NCBI GenBank assembly: GCA_003447545.1
Contig: DLYX01000526.1
Coordinates: forward strand, 1-5,778
Direction of reading: 5' to 3'
Origin: Deltaproteobacteria bacterium
GTDB lineage: Bacteria > Desulfobacterota > Binatia > UBA12015
DNA length: 5,778 bases
Shown here: positions 1 through 5,778 of the stretch, in pieces
How the letters are laid out: each line of letters opens with the position of its first letter
How positions within the stretch are numbered: the stretch's first letter is position 1
Made by a program: the position numbers and the translations under genes
The notes under the pieces: generated by a model
The model's input: the letters and a program-made list of their open reading frames with translations, nothing else
Told to the model about the DNA's origin: nothing
Database searches by the model: none

Positions 1-373
1 CCCTCCCAATGCAGACTCCCCGCCAGACATTATTTTGGTCAGTCTGGACACCCTCGCCGCAAGCGCGATCTCCCGGCTCGGCGGCCCTACGGGTCTGACC
101 CCCGAAATCGACCGCATCCTCGGCCAGTCGCGTTCCTATGATCAAGCGTTTGCGCCTGCCGGGAGGACCCTGCCCTCGCACGCCGCACTTTTCTCCGGGC
201 TCTATCCGCACAATAACTCTCGCACGAAAGTTCAAGAAGTTACCTTTGACTCGCTGGTCCCCGAGCTCGCCAACCAGGGCTACCTCACCATGGCCATCAC
301 GGAGAACGGTTACGTCAGCAGTCGATTTGGTTTCTCTCAGGGATTCGATCAATACGACGGCAGCGATCTCGAA

Positions 374-376
374 TAA
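374..376 (+). other. In-frame TAA inside the sulfatase-fold gene
   Basis: The codons read GAA TAA CTT GCG within a frame that is convincingly homologous to sulfatases on both sides. A single C-to-T change from CAA (Gln) would explain it. The second ATPase gene of this window ends in TAA at 1241-1243, so TAA appears to be an ordinary stop here and reassignment is unlikely. An ATG at 554 reopens the frame, but a product starting there would lack the nucleophile and the first metal ligand. Confidence 0.85.
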
Positions 377-1129
377 CTTGCGGGAGATGCCCGACGGACC
401 TTCGACGAAGCGATCCGGATCTTCGAGGCCTATGCCCCTCTCGCACCGCTATTTCTCTTCGTCCATACCTACGAGGTCCACAACCCCTACACACCACGCC
501 AGGAGGTCTCCGAAGAACTCCTGCCCGGGCTTTACGGAGAAGACCGCCGGACCATGTTCGAGATCATACCCCAGTGGGAGTGGATCGAGTTCAAGTCGCG
601 AGAGATCGCAGAGGCCGACTTCCGCCGCCTCCAGCTTCTGTATCTGGCCGGTGTCTACCACCTCGATCGTCTGGTCGGGGACCTTGTAAAACGCCTCAAG
701 ACCTTCGACCCCGACCGACGCACTCTGATTGTCCTGACCTCGGACCACGGCGAGGAGTTCAACTCCCGTAATGTCGGCCACGTATCGGTCCGCGAAGACG
801 TCATGCGGATTCCGTTGGCATTTTACTGGCCGGGTAAAATCGCCCCCGCAAGGATCACCGAGGCCGCCCCCCTGGTCGATGTCTTCCCGACTCTCTTCGA
901 GATCCTCGACATGCCGATCCCGCCTGGGCTGGACGGGCAATCGCTCGGGGGAACGAGCCGTGCGGCAGCATCCGGGACACGGCCCCGATTCGCGATCAGT
1001 CAATCGGGCCAATGGGCCAATCCCACCTGCCGCAAGATGAAAACTTGCGAGTGGCAGGAAATCTTCGCCCTCCGCAGCAGCAACTTCAAATTGGTCCGCC
1101 AGCCAGATCAGAGTTTCACATTCCATGAT

Positions 1130-1143
1130 ATGCGCACCCGCCG
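1130..1143 (+). other. Frameshift near the 3' end of the sulfatase-fold gene
   Basis: Up to FHDMR (codons 1121-1135) the coding frame is the one starting at position 2. From GAG at 1143 the recognisable C-terminus (EPLLPSSETQELDP, then LRLLGYIE and TAG at 1224-1226) is in the next frame. An ending in GY-acid and stop is typical of this family. The exact slip cannot be placed within the C/G-rich stretch between these points. One extra base or two missing bases would account for it. Without the shift the frame runs on antisense to the ATPase gene as far as 2185. Confidence 0.75.
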
Positions 1144-1240
1144 AGCCCCTCCTGCCATCGAGCGAGACCCAGGAGCTCGACCCGCAGACCCGTCAAAGAC
1201 TTCGTCTACTGGGCTATATCGAGTAGGGCCCGCCCGCAGT

Positions 1241-2368
1241 TTACAGCGATCCCTCCGGACTTCCCTCAAGAGACTCTGCCAGAGCCAGAAGGGCGCGGAG
1301 CTCCGAGGCCGCCGTCGGCAGATCGGGCAGCGCGATGACAAACCCTTGCGGAAATCTCTTCCCGAGGGTCCTGGCCAAAGCGACGTGCTCGGAGGCCAGA
1401 GAGGCCTCCGCCTGCGCCATCGGCTGCAGGACCGCCCACGCAGCGCGGAGATCCGCCGATGCGTCGGCTGGCAGGAGGTCCGCTGTCGGCATCGGATCCT
1501 CGACGGTTCCCGCCAGACTGCGATTGAGAACGAAACCAGAGACCGGCAGGGACAGCTCGTGAGCCTTGGCCGCAAAATAGTCTGCCTCCGCCAGCGATTC
1601 GGCAGCCGGCGAACTTACCAGAAGGAAAGCGATTCCCGGACCGCCAAAAAAGGATTGCATTTCCTCGTGGCTGCTCCCGAGGTACGCCAGGATCTGCTCG
1701 AAAAGAACAAAGAACTGCTGGATCTCCGCACGGGCTCGTTTGCCAAACGCCAGATCCAGCAACCCCTCAAAAAGGCCTGCGGCCGCCCGGCGCAGCCGGC
1801 TCTCGGCATCGGGAATGAAAAGTCCCAGAACGCGACGGTCCAGAAACGCCGTCGAGCGCGACGGGGCATCGAGAAAACGAAGCGCATCTCGCGAAGGCGG
1901 CGTATCGAGAACGATCAGATCGTAGCGGTCACTACGAACGAACTCGTGCAGAGCCTCGACGGCCATATATTCCTGCATGCCGGCGATCATCGAGGTGATG
2001 TTCCGGTAGACTCGATTCTCGAGCAGGCGTTCCGCGCTGGCGACATCCGGTGTCAGGCGGCGGACCATGGAGTCCGAAACTGCCTGCGGATCAAGCATCC
2101 ATGCCGACAGGCTGCCGGAGGCGGGAACCGCCATCGCATCCAATCGCTCGCGATCAATCTCGGTTGGCTCAGTCGCATTGGGTGAAACATCCAGCGTCTG
2201 GGCCAACCGCTTGCTCGGGTCGATCGTGATCACCAGAACACGACGGCCGGAGCGGGCCGCGGCCAAAGCCAACGACGCCGAGGTTGTGGTCTTGCCGACA
2301 CCCCCCGCGCCACAAACAACCACGACGCGTTTGTCGGCAATCAATTCCTGCACGCCTGTCGCCGCCAT
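1241..2368 (-). CDS. ArsA/GET3-like ATPase, second of a pair (Walker A lysine present, signature lysine absent)
   Basis: This is a 375-aa SIMIBI-class P-loop ATPase of the anion-transporting/ArsA family. Visible motifs are the P-loop GAGGVGKTT (residues 20-28), TIDPSKRLAQ (49-57) at the switch I region, GMQEYMAVEAL (130-140), DTPPSRDALRFLDAP (155-169) at switch II, and LNR (281-283) in the nucleotide-base pocket region. It most resembles the longer member of the paired ATPases of Actinobacteria such as Mycobacterium tuberculosis Rv3680; this is from memory of the motifs, not a search. Ala21 sits where ArsA/GET3 have the signature Lys. It has one Cys (Cys19), no CxxC and no arsenite-site cysteines, and no ars genes lie nearby, so arsenic export is unlikely. 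ATG at 2368 is chosen because it forms a TGATG overlap with the upstream stop. A TTG at 2380 would add four residues. The protein should be cytosolic, with no signal peptide or membrane segment. It is the last gene of the block and ends in TAA about 14 bases from the convergent gene. Confidence 0.9.
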   Translation of the reverse strand: MAATGVQELIADKRVVVVCGAGGVGKTTTSASLALAAARSGRRVLVITIDPSKRLAQTLDVSPNATEPTEIDRERLDAMAVPASGSLSAWMLDPQAVSDSMVRRLTPDVASAERLLENRVYRNITSMIAGMQEYMAVEALHEFVRSDRYDLIVLDTPPSRDALRFLDAPSRSTAFLDRRVLGLFIPDAESRLRRAAAGLFEGLLDLAFGKRARAEIQQFFVLFEQILAYLGSSHEEMQSFFGGPGIAFLLVSSPAAESLAEADYFAAKAHELSLPVSGFVLNRSLAGTVEDPMPTADLLPADASADLRAAWAVLQPMAQAEASLASEHVALARTLGKRFPQGFVIALPDLPTAASELRALLALAESLEGSPEGSL

Positions 2369-2385
2369 CAGGTGCCCCAACCTTT
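2366..2385 (-). promoter_or_regulatory. ATPase-1/ATPase-2 TGATG overlap
   Basis: The stop TGA of ATPase-1 (2370-2368) shares one base with the ATG of ATPase-2 (2368-2366). The purine-rich AAAGG (2385-2381) and GGGG (2378-2375) upstream are only weak Shine-Dalgarno candidates, so re-initiation after the upstream stop is plausible. Coupled translation would favour matched amounts of the two ATPases. Confidence 0.65.
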
Positions 2386-3306
2386 CGCCAACTTAGCGGC
2401 GACTTCTGCGGCGGTTGCCCCCTGTGCTCGAGGCAGGAGAGGCGCCTCGACGACCGGCACCGATGTTGCCTCGGTGATTTGCGCACGAGCCCTCCCGACG
2501 GCCTCGGCCTGATGAAAAGCTCTCGTGCCATGCAACGAATATGCGGCCAGCAGCGGCTTGAGCGCCTCGCGTTGCGCGGGCGAGAAAGGATCCACAGGCA
2601 CCCGGTTCAGGATGAGACCGCCGGTGGTGACGTGCGTCTTCGCCAGACCATCTACGAGCTCGATCGCCTCGGTGACCGGCAGCGGTTCGGGCACGGTGAC
2701 CACCCAGGCCAGACACTTCTCGGGGTCATTCAGATAGGCCTGCCCCTCGCGCATATAGCGGGGAATAGGCCCGTCGGGGAGCGCATCGAGGAGGACTTCC
2801 GGCAGGCTGGTCAGAGCCAGCGTCTGTCCGGTGGCGGGCATATCGGCTACCACGACTTCATGCACCGGGGCTCCCTGCGCATCAGTCTCCTGCAGCAACC
2901 GTAAAAGATGATAGAAGACGCCGAGTTCGTAAAGAGAAGGCACAGCGGCGACAAATTTTTGTAAAGTCTCGGAGCGCAATGCCGTGCGAATCAACGGACC
3001 AGCAGGAATCACCTGATGGGCAAAGAGTTCGTGACCACGAGTGGCCCATACAAGGCACCCGAAGAGTCCCGGCGGACCGAGAGGCTCGGGGTCCGGACCG
3101 AGGTCCGGCTTGCCAAAGCAGGCGCCTACAGACGATGGGCCGCCGTCGGGATCGCCGATCTCGCACAATAGAACGCGCTTGCCGCCGACCGCGGCAAGCC
3201 TCGCCATAGCCGCGGCAACCGTGGTGCGGCCGACCCCGCCCTTTCCCGTCACAAGATGAACTCGACGCTCGAGGAGGTCCGTCGGAAATCCAAGCCCTTC
3301 GCTCAC
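2368..3306 (-). CDS. ArsA/GET3-like ATPase, first of a pair (signature lysine present, Walker A lysine replaced by Arg)
   Basis: This 312-aa protein is a second ArsA/GET3-family member, clearly diverged from its downstream neighbour. The P-loop reads TGKGGVGRTT (residues 20-29). Lys22 is the signature lysine, but residue 27, normally the phosphate-binding lysine, is Arg (codon CGC, + strand positions 3226-3228). Next come LLCEIGDPDGG (46-56), ADMPATGQTLAL (154-165) in place of the DTPP switch II motif, and LILNRVP (231-237). The combination resembles the shorter member (Rv3679-like) of the actinobacterial ATPase pairs. The GTG at 3306 is chosen as start because it forms a GTGA overlap with the oleD stop. 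It places the P-loop about 20 residues in, as usual, and has a weak GGAAAG nine bases upstream. The open frame extends further upstream to 3417, but that part is antisense-like sequence within oleD. The protein is probably cytosolic. ATP binding on its own is doubtful because of the Lys-to-Arg change, and a heterodimer with the next gene product is the likeliest arrangement (inference). Confidence 0.9.
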   Translation of the reverse strand: MSEGLGFPTDLLERRVHLVTGKGGVGRTTVAAAMARLAAVGGKRVLLCEIGDPDGGPSSVGACFGKPDLGPDPEPLGPPGLFGCLVWATRGHELFAHQVIPAGPLIRTALRSETLQKFVAAVPSLYELGVFYHLLRLLQETDAQGAPVHEVVVADMPATGQTLALTSLPEVLLDALPDGPIPRYMREGQAYLNDPEKCLAWVVTVPEPLPVTEAIELVDGLAKTHVTTGGLILNRVPVDPFSPAQREALKPLLAAYSLHGTRAFHQAEAVGRARAQITEATSVPVVEAPLLPRAQGATAAEVAAKLAKGWGT

Positions 3307-3321
3307 GAAGATCGGCTTTCC
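3303..3321 (-). promoter_or_regulatory. oleD/ATPase-1 GTGA overlap with weak ribosome binding site
   Basis: GTG (3306-3304) overlaps the oleD TGA (3305-3303). A GGAAAG (3321-3316) lies nine bases upstream. The overlap is the main reason to start ATPase-1 here and implies coupling to oleD. Confidence 0.65.
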
Positions 3322-4304
3322 GCGAGGAGCGATTCTCGCAGGCGGGTGAGGCCTTGTTCCATCGACACAACCGGATCGTAACCCAGATCGCGTCGGGCAG
3401 CACCCAGATCGTACCAATGCGCGGTAGAGAGTTGTTCTGCCGCAAATCGAGTGAGCGGCGGCTCGTCAGTGCGACGCAGCAGATGGAAACAGGCTTCGGC
3501 AGCAGCGCCCGCCCACCAGGCAAATCGAGCGGGCACTGTGCGCGTCTCCCGGGGAAGATCGGCCGCGCGGAGAAAAGCGTTGACCAACTCGGCCGAAGGC
3601 ATCGGTTCACCTTGAGCGATGAAATAGGCGCGTCCCGCGCAGGGTGCCTGCGGCGAAAGAGCATCACCGGCGCCGAGATGAGCGCTGACGGCATTATCGA
3701 TATACGTCGTATCGACCAACTTCTGCCCGTCGCCAACCAGTCGCAGTCGACCCGCCCGCGCTCGAGCCAACAGGCGCGGCAAAAGTTGTTGATCCCCCGG
3801 GCCCCAGACCAAATGGGGTCGCAGCGCCACGGTCGCCAGGGCCGGCCCGTTGGAGGCGAGCACAAGTTTTTCCGCCTCGGCCTTGGTGCGCGGGTAGCTC
3901 GCCGTGAAATGGGTTGCATAGGGTAGCGACTCATCGCCACCTTCGATATCGGCTCCCGTATGCACAACACTGGGCGTGCTGGTGTAGACCAATCGGCCCA
4001 CACCTTGCTCTCGACAGGCGGCGATCACCCGTTCGGTGCCGACCACGTTGGTCTGATGATAGGCCGCCGCGGGGCCCCAACCTCCGACCCGAGCAGCAAC
4101 GTGAAAGACGATCTCGCAGCCTGCAACTGCGCTCGACAGCGCTTTTGCATCGACCAGATCCCCGCGCATATGCTCCACGCCGAGCGCCGCGATCTCCGGA
4201 TGACAGCCCCGCGAGTAGCTGCGCACCTCGTCGCCTCGCGCGGCCAACGCTCGAACCAGAGCACCTCCGAGAAATCCCGCACCGCCAGTGACAAGGGCCT
4301 TCAT
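3303..4304 (-). CDS. oleD: OleD-type NAD(P)H-dependent 2-alkyl-3-oxoalkanoate reductase
   Basis: This is a complete 333-aa short-chain dehydrogenase/reductase of the extended (epimerase/3-beta-HSD) type, close to the usual OleD length. It has the N-terminal nucleotide-binding loop TGGAGFLGG (residues 6-14), Arg32 just after the second strand (consistent with NADPH), FHVAA (67-71), NVVGT (86-90), YTSTPSVV (107-114), and the catalytic Tyr137 and Lys141 in YPRTK. LRPHLVWGPGD, DTTYIDNAVSAH, AYFIAQGEP and LSTAHWYDLGAARRDLGY match the OleD subgroup as I know it. OleD reduces the 2-alkyl-3-keto acid made by OleA to the beta-hydroxy acid, the substrate of OleC. Direct coupling to oleC upstream supports this role. 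The ATG at 4304 overlaps the oleC stop (ATGA) and has GAGG nine bases upstream. A longer frame from 4355 would add 17 residues that fit nothing. A general sterol or dihydroflavonol-type reductase is the less likely alternative. Confidence 0.92.
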   Translation of the reverse strand: MKALVTGGAGFLGGALVRALAARGDEVRSYSRGCHPEIAALGVEHMRGDLVDAKALSSAVAGCEIVFHVAARVGGWGPAAAYHQTNVVGTERVIAACREQGVGRLVYTSTPSVVHTGADIEGGDESLPYATHFTASYPRTKAEAEKLVLASNGPALATVALRPHLVWGPGDQQLLPRLLARARAGRLRLVGDGQKLVDTTYIDNAVSAHLGAGDALSPQAPCAGRAYFIAQGEPMPSAELVNAFLRAADLPRETRTVPARFAWWAGAAAEACFHLLRRTDEPPLTRFAAEQLSTAHWYDLGAARRDLGYDPVVSMEQGLTRLRESLLAESRSS

Positions 4305-4317
4305 GCCCCAGCGCCTC
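4301..4317 (-). promoter_or_regulatory. oleC/oleD ATGA overlap with Shine-Dalgarno-like GAGG
   Basis: The oleD ATG (4304-4302) overlaps the oleC TGA (4303-4301) by four bases. On the - strand GAGG (4317-4314) lies nine bases before the ATG, inside the oleC coding end. This fixes the oleD start and suggests translational coupling. Confidence 0.75.
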
Positions 4318-5778
4318 GGGACCACGCACGCGGGCTCGATTGCCGAGTCGCCCACCGCTGAAGTTCCGGACGGCCGATCTTGGCATTATGACGAATATCG
4401 ACCGGGAATTTTCGGTGGAAGAAAATATCACGGATATCCCGCGTGGAAGGATACCCCGCCCCCAAAGCCAACAACTCCTCGACGACTCGGGACCTCTCGT
4501 ATCGCCTCACCTCGGGTTCCAGTTCGACGCAAAGCACAGGACGCGATGCTGATCCGTCAGGAACACCGACCAGAGCAGTCCGGCGCACCTGAGGATGACG
4601 GTCGAAGATCGCCTCGCAGGGGATGCTGAACATCGTTCCATTGCTCGCTTCGACACGGTCAGCCTTTCGACCGCAGTACCAGAGCCGACCGTCTGCATCG
4701 AAATAGCCAACATCTCCCATTCGGTGCCACAACTGGCCCGAGGCATCTTTCATCTTGGCGGCCCGAGTCTCTTCGTCCAGATGATAATACCCACGGGTGA
4801 CCTGAGGGCCCGTGACGATAATCTCACCGATTTCCCCCTGCGGAAGTTCGCGCTTCGACTCATGAACGGCAAAGGCCTGCTCGGAGATCGCAAGGATCCG
4901 AACTTCCACCGAAGGGACCGGGCGCCCGACACAAACTCCAGCGCCCTGATCGGTCAGTTCCCCGGTCTCTCCCAGAACCTCATCGCTGCCAATGCAGGAT
5001 ACGGGAAGACATTCGGTGGCCCCGTAAGGCGTCAAGACGCGGGCCCCGTCAGGAAGCACCTGAAGAAAACGCTCCATGATCGCCGCAGAGACTGGAGCAC
5101 CCGCCGAAACGACCCGCCTGAGAGTCGAGAATCGCATCCCATGCGCAATTCCATAACGCCCGACAGTATCGAGGAGCGCTGGCGAACCAAAAAGATTCGT
5201 CGCCGAAAATTGCTCTGCTGCAGAGAATATCCTTCGTGGGTCAACGGATCCGGGACGAGTCGGGTCCATATCCGGGACGACCGCGGTCATTCCCAATGCA
5301 GGATCGAAAAGTGCAAAGGGCGGGAAAGTTGGCAGATCGACCTCACCCTGCGGGTGCCCGGCAAGTTCACGGATGGCCTCCACCTGCGCTGCGAAATTCT
5401 GATGCGTATAAAGCACGCCCTTGGGGGCACCGGTGCTGCCGCTGGTAAAGAGAATCGCTGCGAGATCATCGCCGTTGGTATCAGCCACCGGGTAGGCTTC
5501 TTCCGACAGGCCTTCACGACAAAGGCCGGCCAGGGTCGTCTCTCCCGGAGTACCCAGACGGCCAACCGTCACCCGGATCCGAATCGTACGGCGGCCCCAA
5601 CCGAACAGGCGGCAAGCCAAACGTGCACGGGGAATCCCGACAAAAGCCTCCGGCTCGGCGTCGGAAAAGCAACGAGACAGACGGCGCAAACCAATTCCCG
5701 GATCGACCACCACCGGCACCGCACCCATCTTCAACAAACCGAGCATGAGCGCGAAAAAGCTGCGATCGGGCGGCACCA
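4301..5778 (-). CDS. oleC: OleC-type beta-lactone synthetase (AMP-forming acyl ligase family), 5'-partial
   Basis: The last 491 residues of an adenylate-forming enzyme are visible; the first ~60-90 lie beyond the right edge. The codon at 5776 is GTG, but it is an internal Val in the usual (V)PP..FFAL segment, not a start. Counting from it: the phosphate-binding loop TSGSTGAPKG at 111-120, YGATECLPVS at 251-260, the RMGDVGYFD motif with Asp355 at 352-360, GRKADR at 369-374, and the C-terminal FPVDIRHNAKIGR at 457-469 with the conserved Lys466. DPGIGLRRLSRCFSDAEPEA, GIPRARLACRLFGWGR and the VDIRHNAKI ending are the pattern I associate with OleC rather than generic acyl-CoA ligases. OleC uses ATP to close a 2-alkyl-3-hydroxy acid into a beta-lactone. 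No CoA ligation is implied. The following oleD start overlaps the stop. Whether an OleB domain is fused in front, as in some Actinobacteria, cannot be seen here. Confidence 0.92.
   Translation of the reverse strand, partial: VPPDRSFFALMLGLLKMGAVPVVVDPGIGLRRLSRCFSDAEPEAFVGIPRARLACRLFGWGRRTIRIRVTVGRLGTPGETTLAGLCREGLSEEAYPVADTNGDDLAAILFTSGSTGAPKGVLYTHQNFAAQVEAIRELAGHPQGEVDLPTFPPFALFDPALGMTAVVPDMDPTRPGSVDPRRIFSAAEQFSATNLFGSPALLDTVGRYGIAHGMRFSTLRRVVSAGAPVSAAIMERFLQVLPDGARVLTPYGATECLPVSCIGSDEVLGETGELTDQGAGVCVGRPVPSVEVRILAISEQAFAVHESKRELPQGEIGEIIVTGPQVTRGYYHLDEETRAAKMKDASGQLWHRMGDVGYFDADGRLWYCGRKADRVEASNGTMFSIPCEAIFDRHPQVRRTALVGVPDGSASRPVLCVELEPEVRRYERSRVVEELLALGAGYPSTRDIRDIFFHRKFPVDIRHNAKIGRPELQRWATRQSSPRAWSRGAGA

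Larger units (their letters stand above)
2..1226 (+). pseudogene. Sulfatase / alkaline-phosphatase-fold hydrolase, 5'-partial, broken by a nonsense codon and a frameshift
   Basis: The reading frame is already open at the left edge, and the codons before TTG at 35 encode PPDIILVSLDTL, the usual first beta strand with the metal-binding Asp (codon 47-49). The start codon therefore lies outside the window. Further family landmarks follow in order: TLPSHAALFSGLYP at the nucleophile position (Thr codon 167-169), HTYEVHNPY near 467-493, TSDHGEEF with the metal ligands Asp-His at 743-748, then LVDVFPTLFEIL and LRSSNFKLV. An in-frame TAA at 374-376 interrupts it, yet the same frame continues in clear homology (LAGDARRTFDEA...). 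Near 1130-1143 the frame must shift by +1 to give the typical ending EPLLPSSE...LRLLGYIE and TAG at 1224-1226. The family hydrolyses sulfate or phosphate esters. The active-site Cys/Ser is Thr here and the following Arg is His, so true formylglycine sulfatase activity is doubtful. The gene is about 408 codons as seen. It could be intact if both lesions are sequence errors. Confidence 0.85.

Noticed and set aside
374..376. Genetic code change with TAA read as an amino acid
   Set aside because: TAA ends the well-supported ATPase-2 gene at 1241-1243, and the frameshift further along already points to ordinary decay or error.
1227..1240. Possible bidirectional terminator between the convergent stops
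   Set aside because: The gap is only 14 bases, and I see no convincing GC stem with a T-run in it or just around it.
1390..1410. Inverted repeat with an eight-base stem and five-base loop, terminator-like at first sight
   Set aside because: It lies inside the ATPase-2 coding sequence, has no following T-run on either strand, and arises from repeated Ala/Glu/Ser codons.
1143..2185. Long + strand open frame continuing from the sulfatase-like gene (about 350 codons past the frameshift)
   Set aside because: It lies antisense to the strongly motif-supported ATPase-2 gene, has Arg/Gln/Lys-rich low-sense composition and no family motif. It is open only because of GC-rich codon use on the other strand.
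1241..3306. Arsenic resistance operon
   Set aside because: There are no arsR, arsB, arsC or arsD genes, no arsenite-binding cysteine set in either ATPase, and both are coupled to oleC-oleD.
2368..3417. Longer form of ATPase-1 starting near 3417
   Set aside because: The extra ~37 residues are Arg/Pro/Gly-rich and overlap the conserved OleD C-terminus. The GTG at 3306, overlapping the oleD stop, places the P-loop at the usual distance.
2882..4003. Long - strand open frame in another frame across oleD and ATPase-1
   Set aside because: It has an Arg/Ser/Pro-rich shadow composition with no motifs, and both real genes in that interval have full family signatures.

Overview
The window is dense, GC-rich bacterial coding sequence with no RNA gene, repeat array, CRISPR or insertion sequence visible. 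Five protein genes fill it. One runs on the + strand at the left (a sulfatase/alkaline-phosphatase-fold gene, cut by the left edge and damaged). Four run on the - strand and form one tightly overlapping block that enters from the right edge. The largest gene-free stretch is about 14 bases. The host looks like a GC-rich bacterium, possibly of the deltaproteobacterial/myxobacterial or a related uncultured kind. This rests on the GC-rich codon use, the Ole pathway and the paired ArsA-like ATPases, and is a weak inference.

Right to left on the - strand: (1) the C-terminal ~490 residues of an OleC-type AMP-forming ligase (beta-lactone synthetase); (2) a complete OleD-type NAD(P)H-dependent 2-alkyl-3-oxoalkanoate reductase; (3) an ArsA/GET3-like ATPase of 312 aa; (4) a second, different ArsA/GET3-like ATPase of 375 aa. 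Each junction overlaps: ATGA between 1 and 2, GTGA between 2 and 3, TGATG between 3 and 4. The four genes are therefore very probably one transcript with coupled translation. In the known Ole pathway OleA condenses two fatty acyl-CoAs, OleD reduces the beta-keto acid, OleC closes a beta-lactone, and OleB decarboxylates it to a long-chain cis-olefin. oleA and oleB are not in this window and would be expected beyond the right edge. If oleB is missing, the product could instead be a beta-lactone.

The most interesting point is the ATPase pair joined to the olefin genes. Each partner lacks one of the two lysines that define the ArsA/GET3 P-loop, and the losses are complementary. The first keeps the signature (intermonomer) lysine but has Arg at the Walker A lysine. 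The second keeps the Walker A lysine but has Ala at the signature position. This suggests an obligate heterodimer with one composite active site, perhaps serving membrane delivery or assembly of hydrocarbon-pathway components. That role is a hypothesis.

The + strand gene at the left carries an in-frame TAA and a frameshift near its 3' end, although the sequence on both sides is well conserved. It is either a young pseudogene or carries sequence errors. It converges on the second ATPase with about 14 bases between the stop codons.
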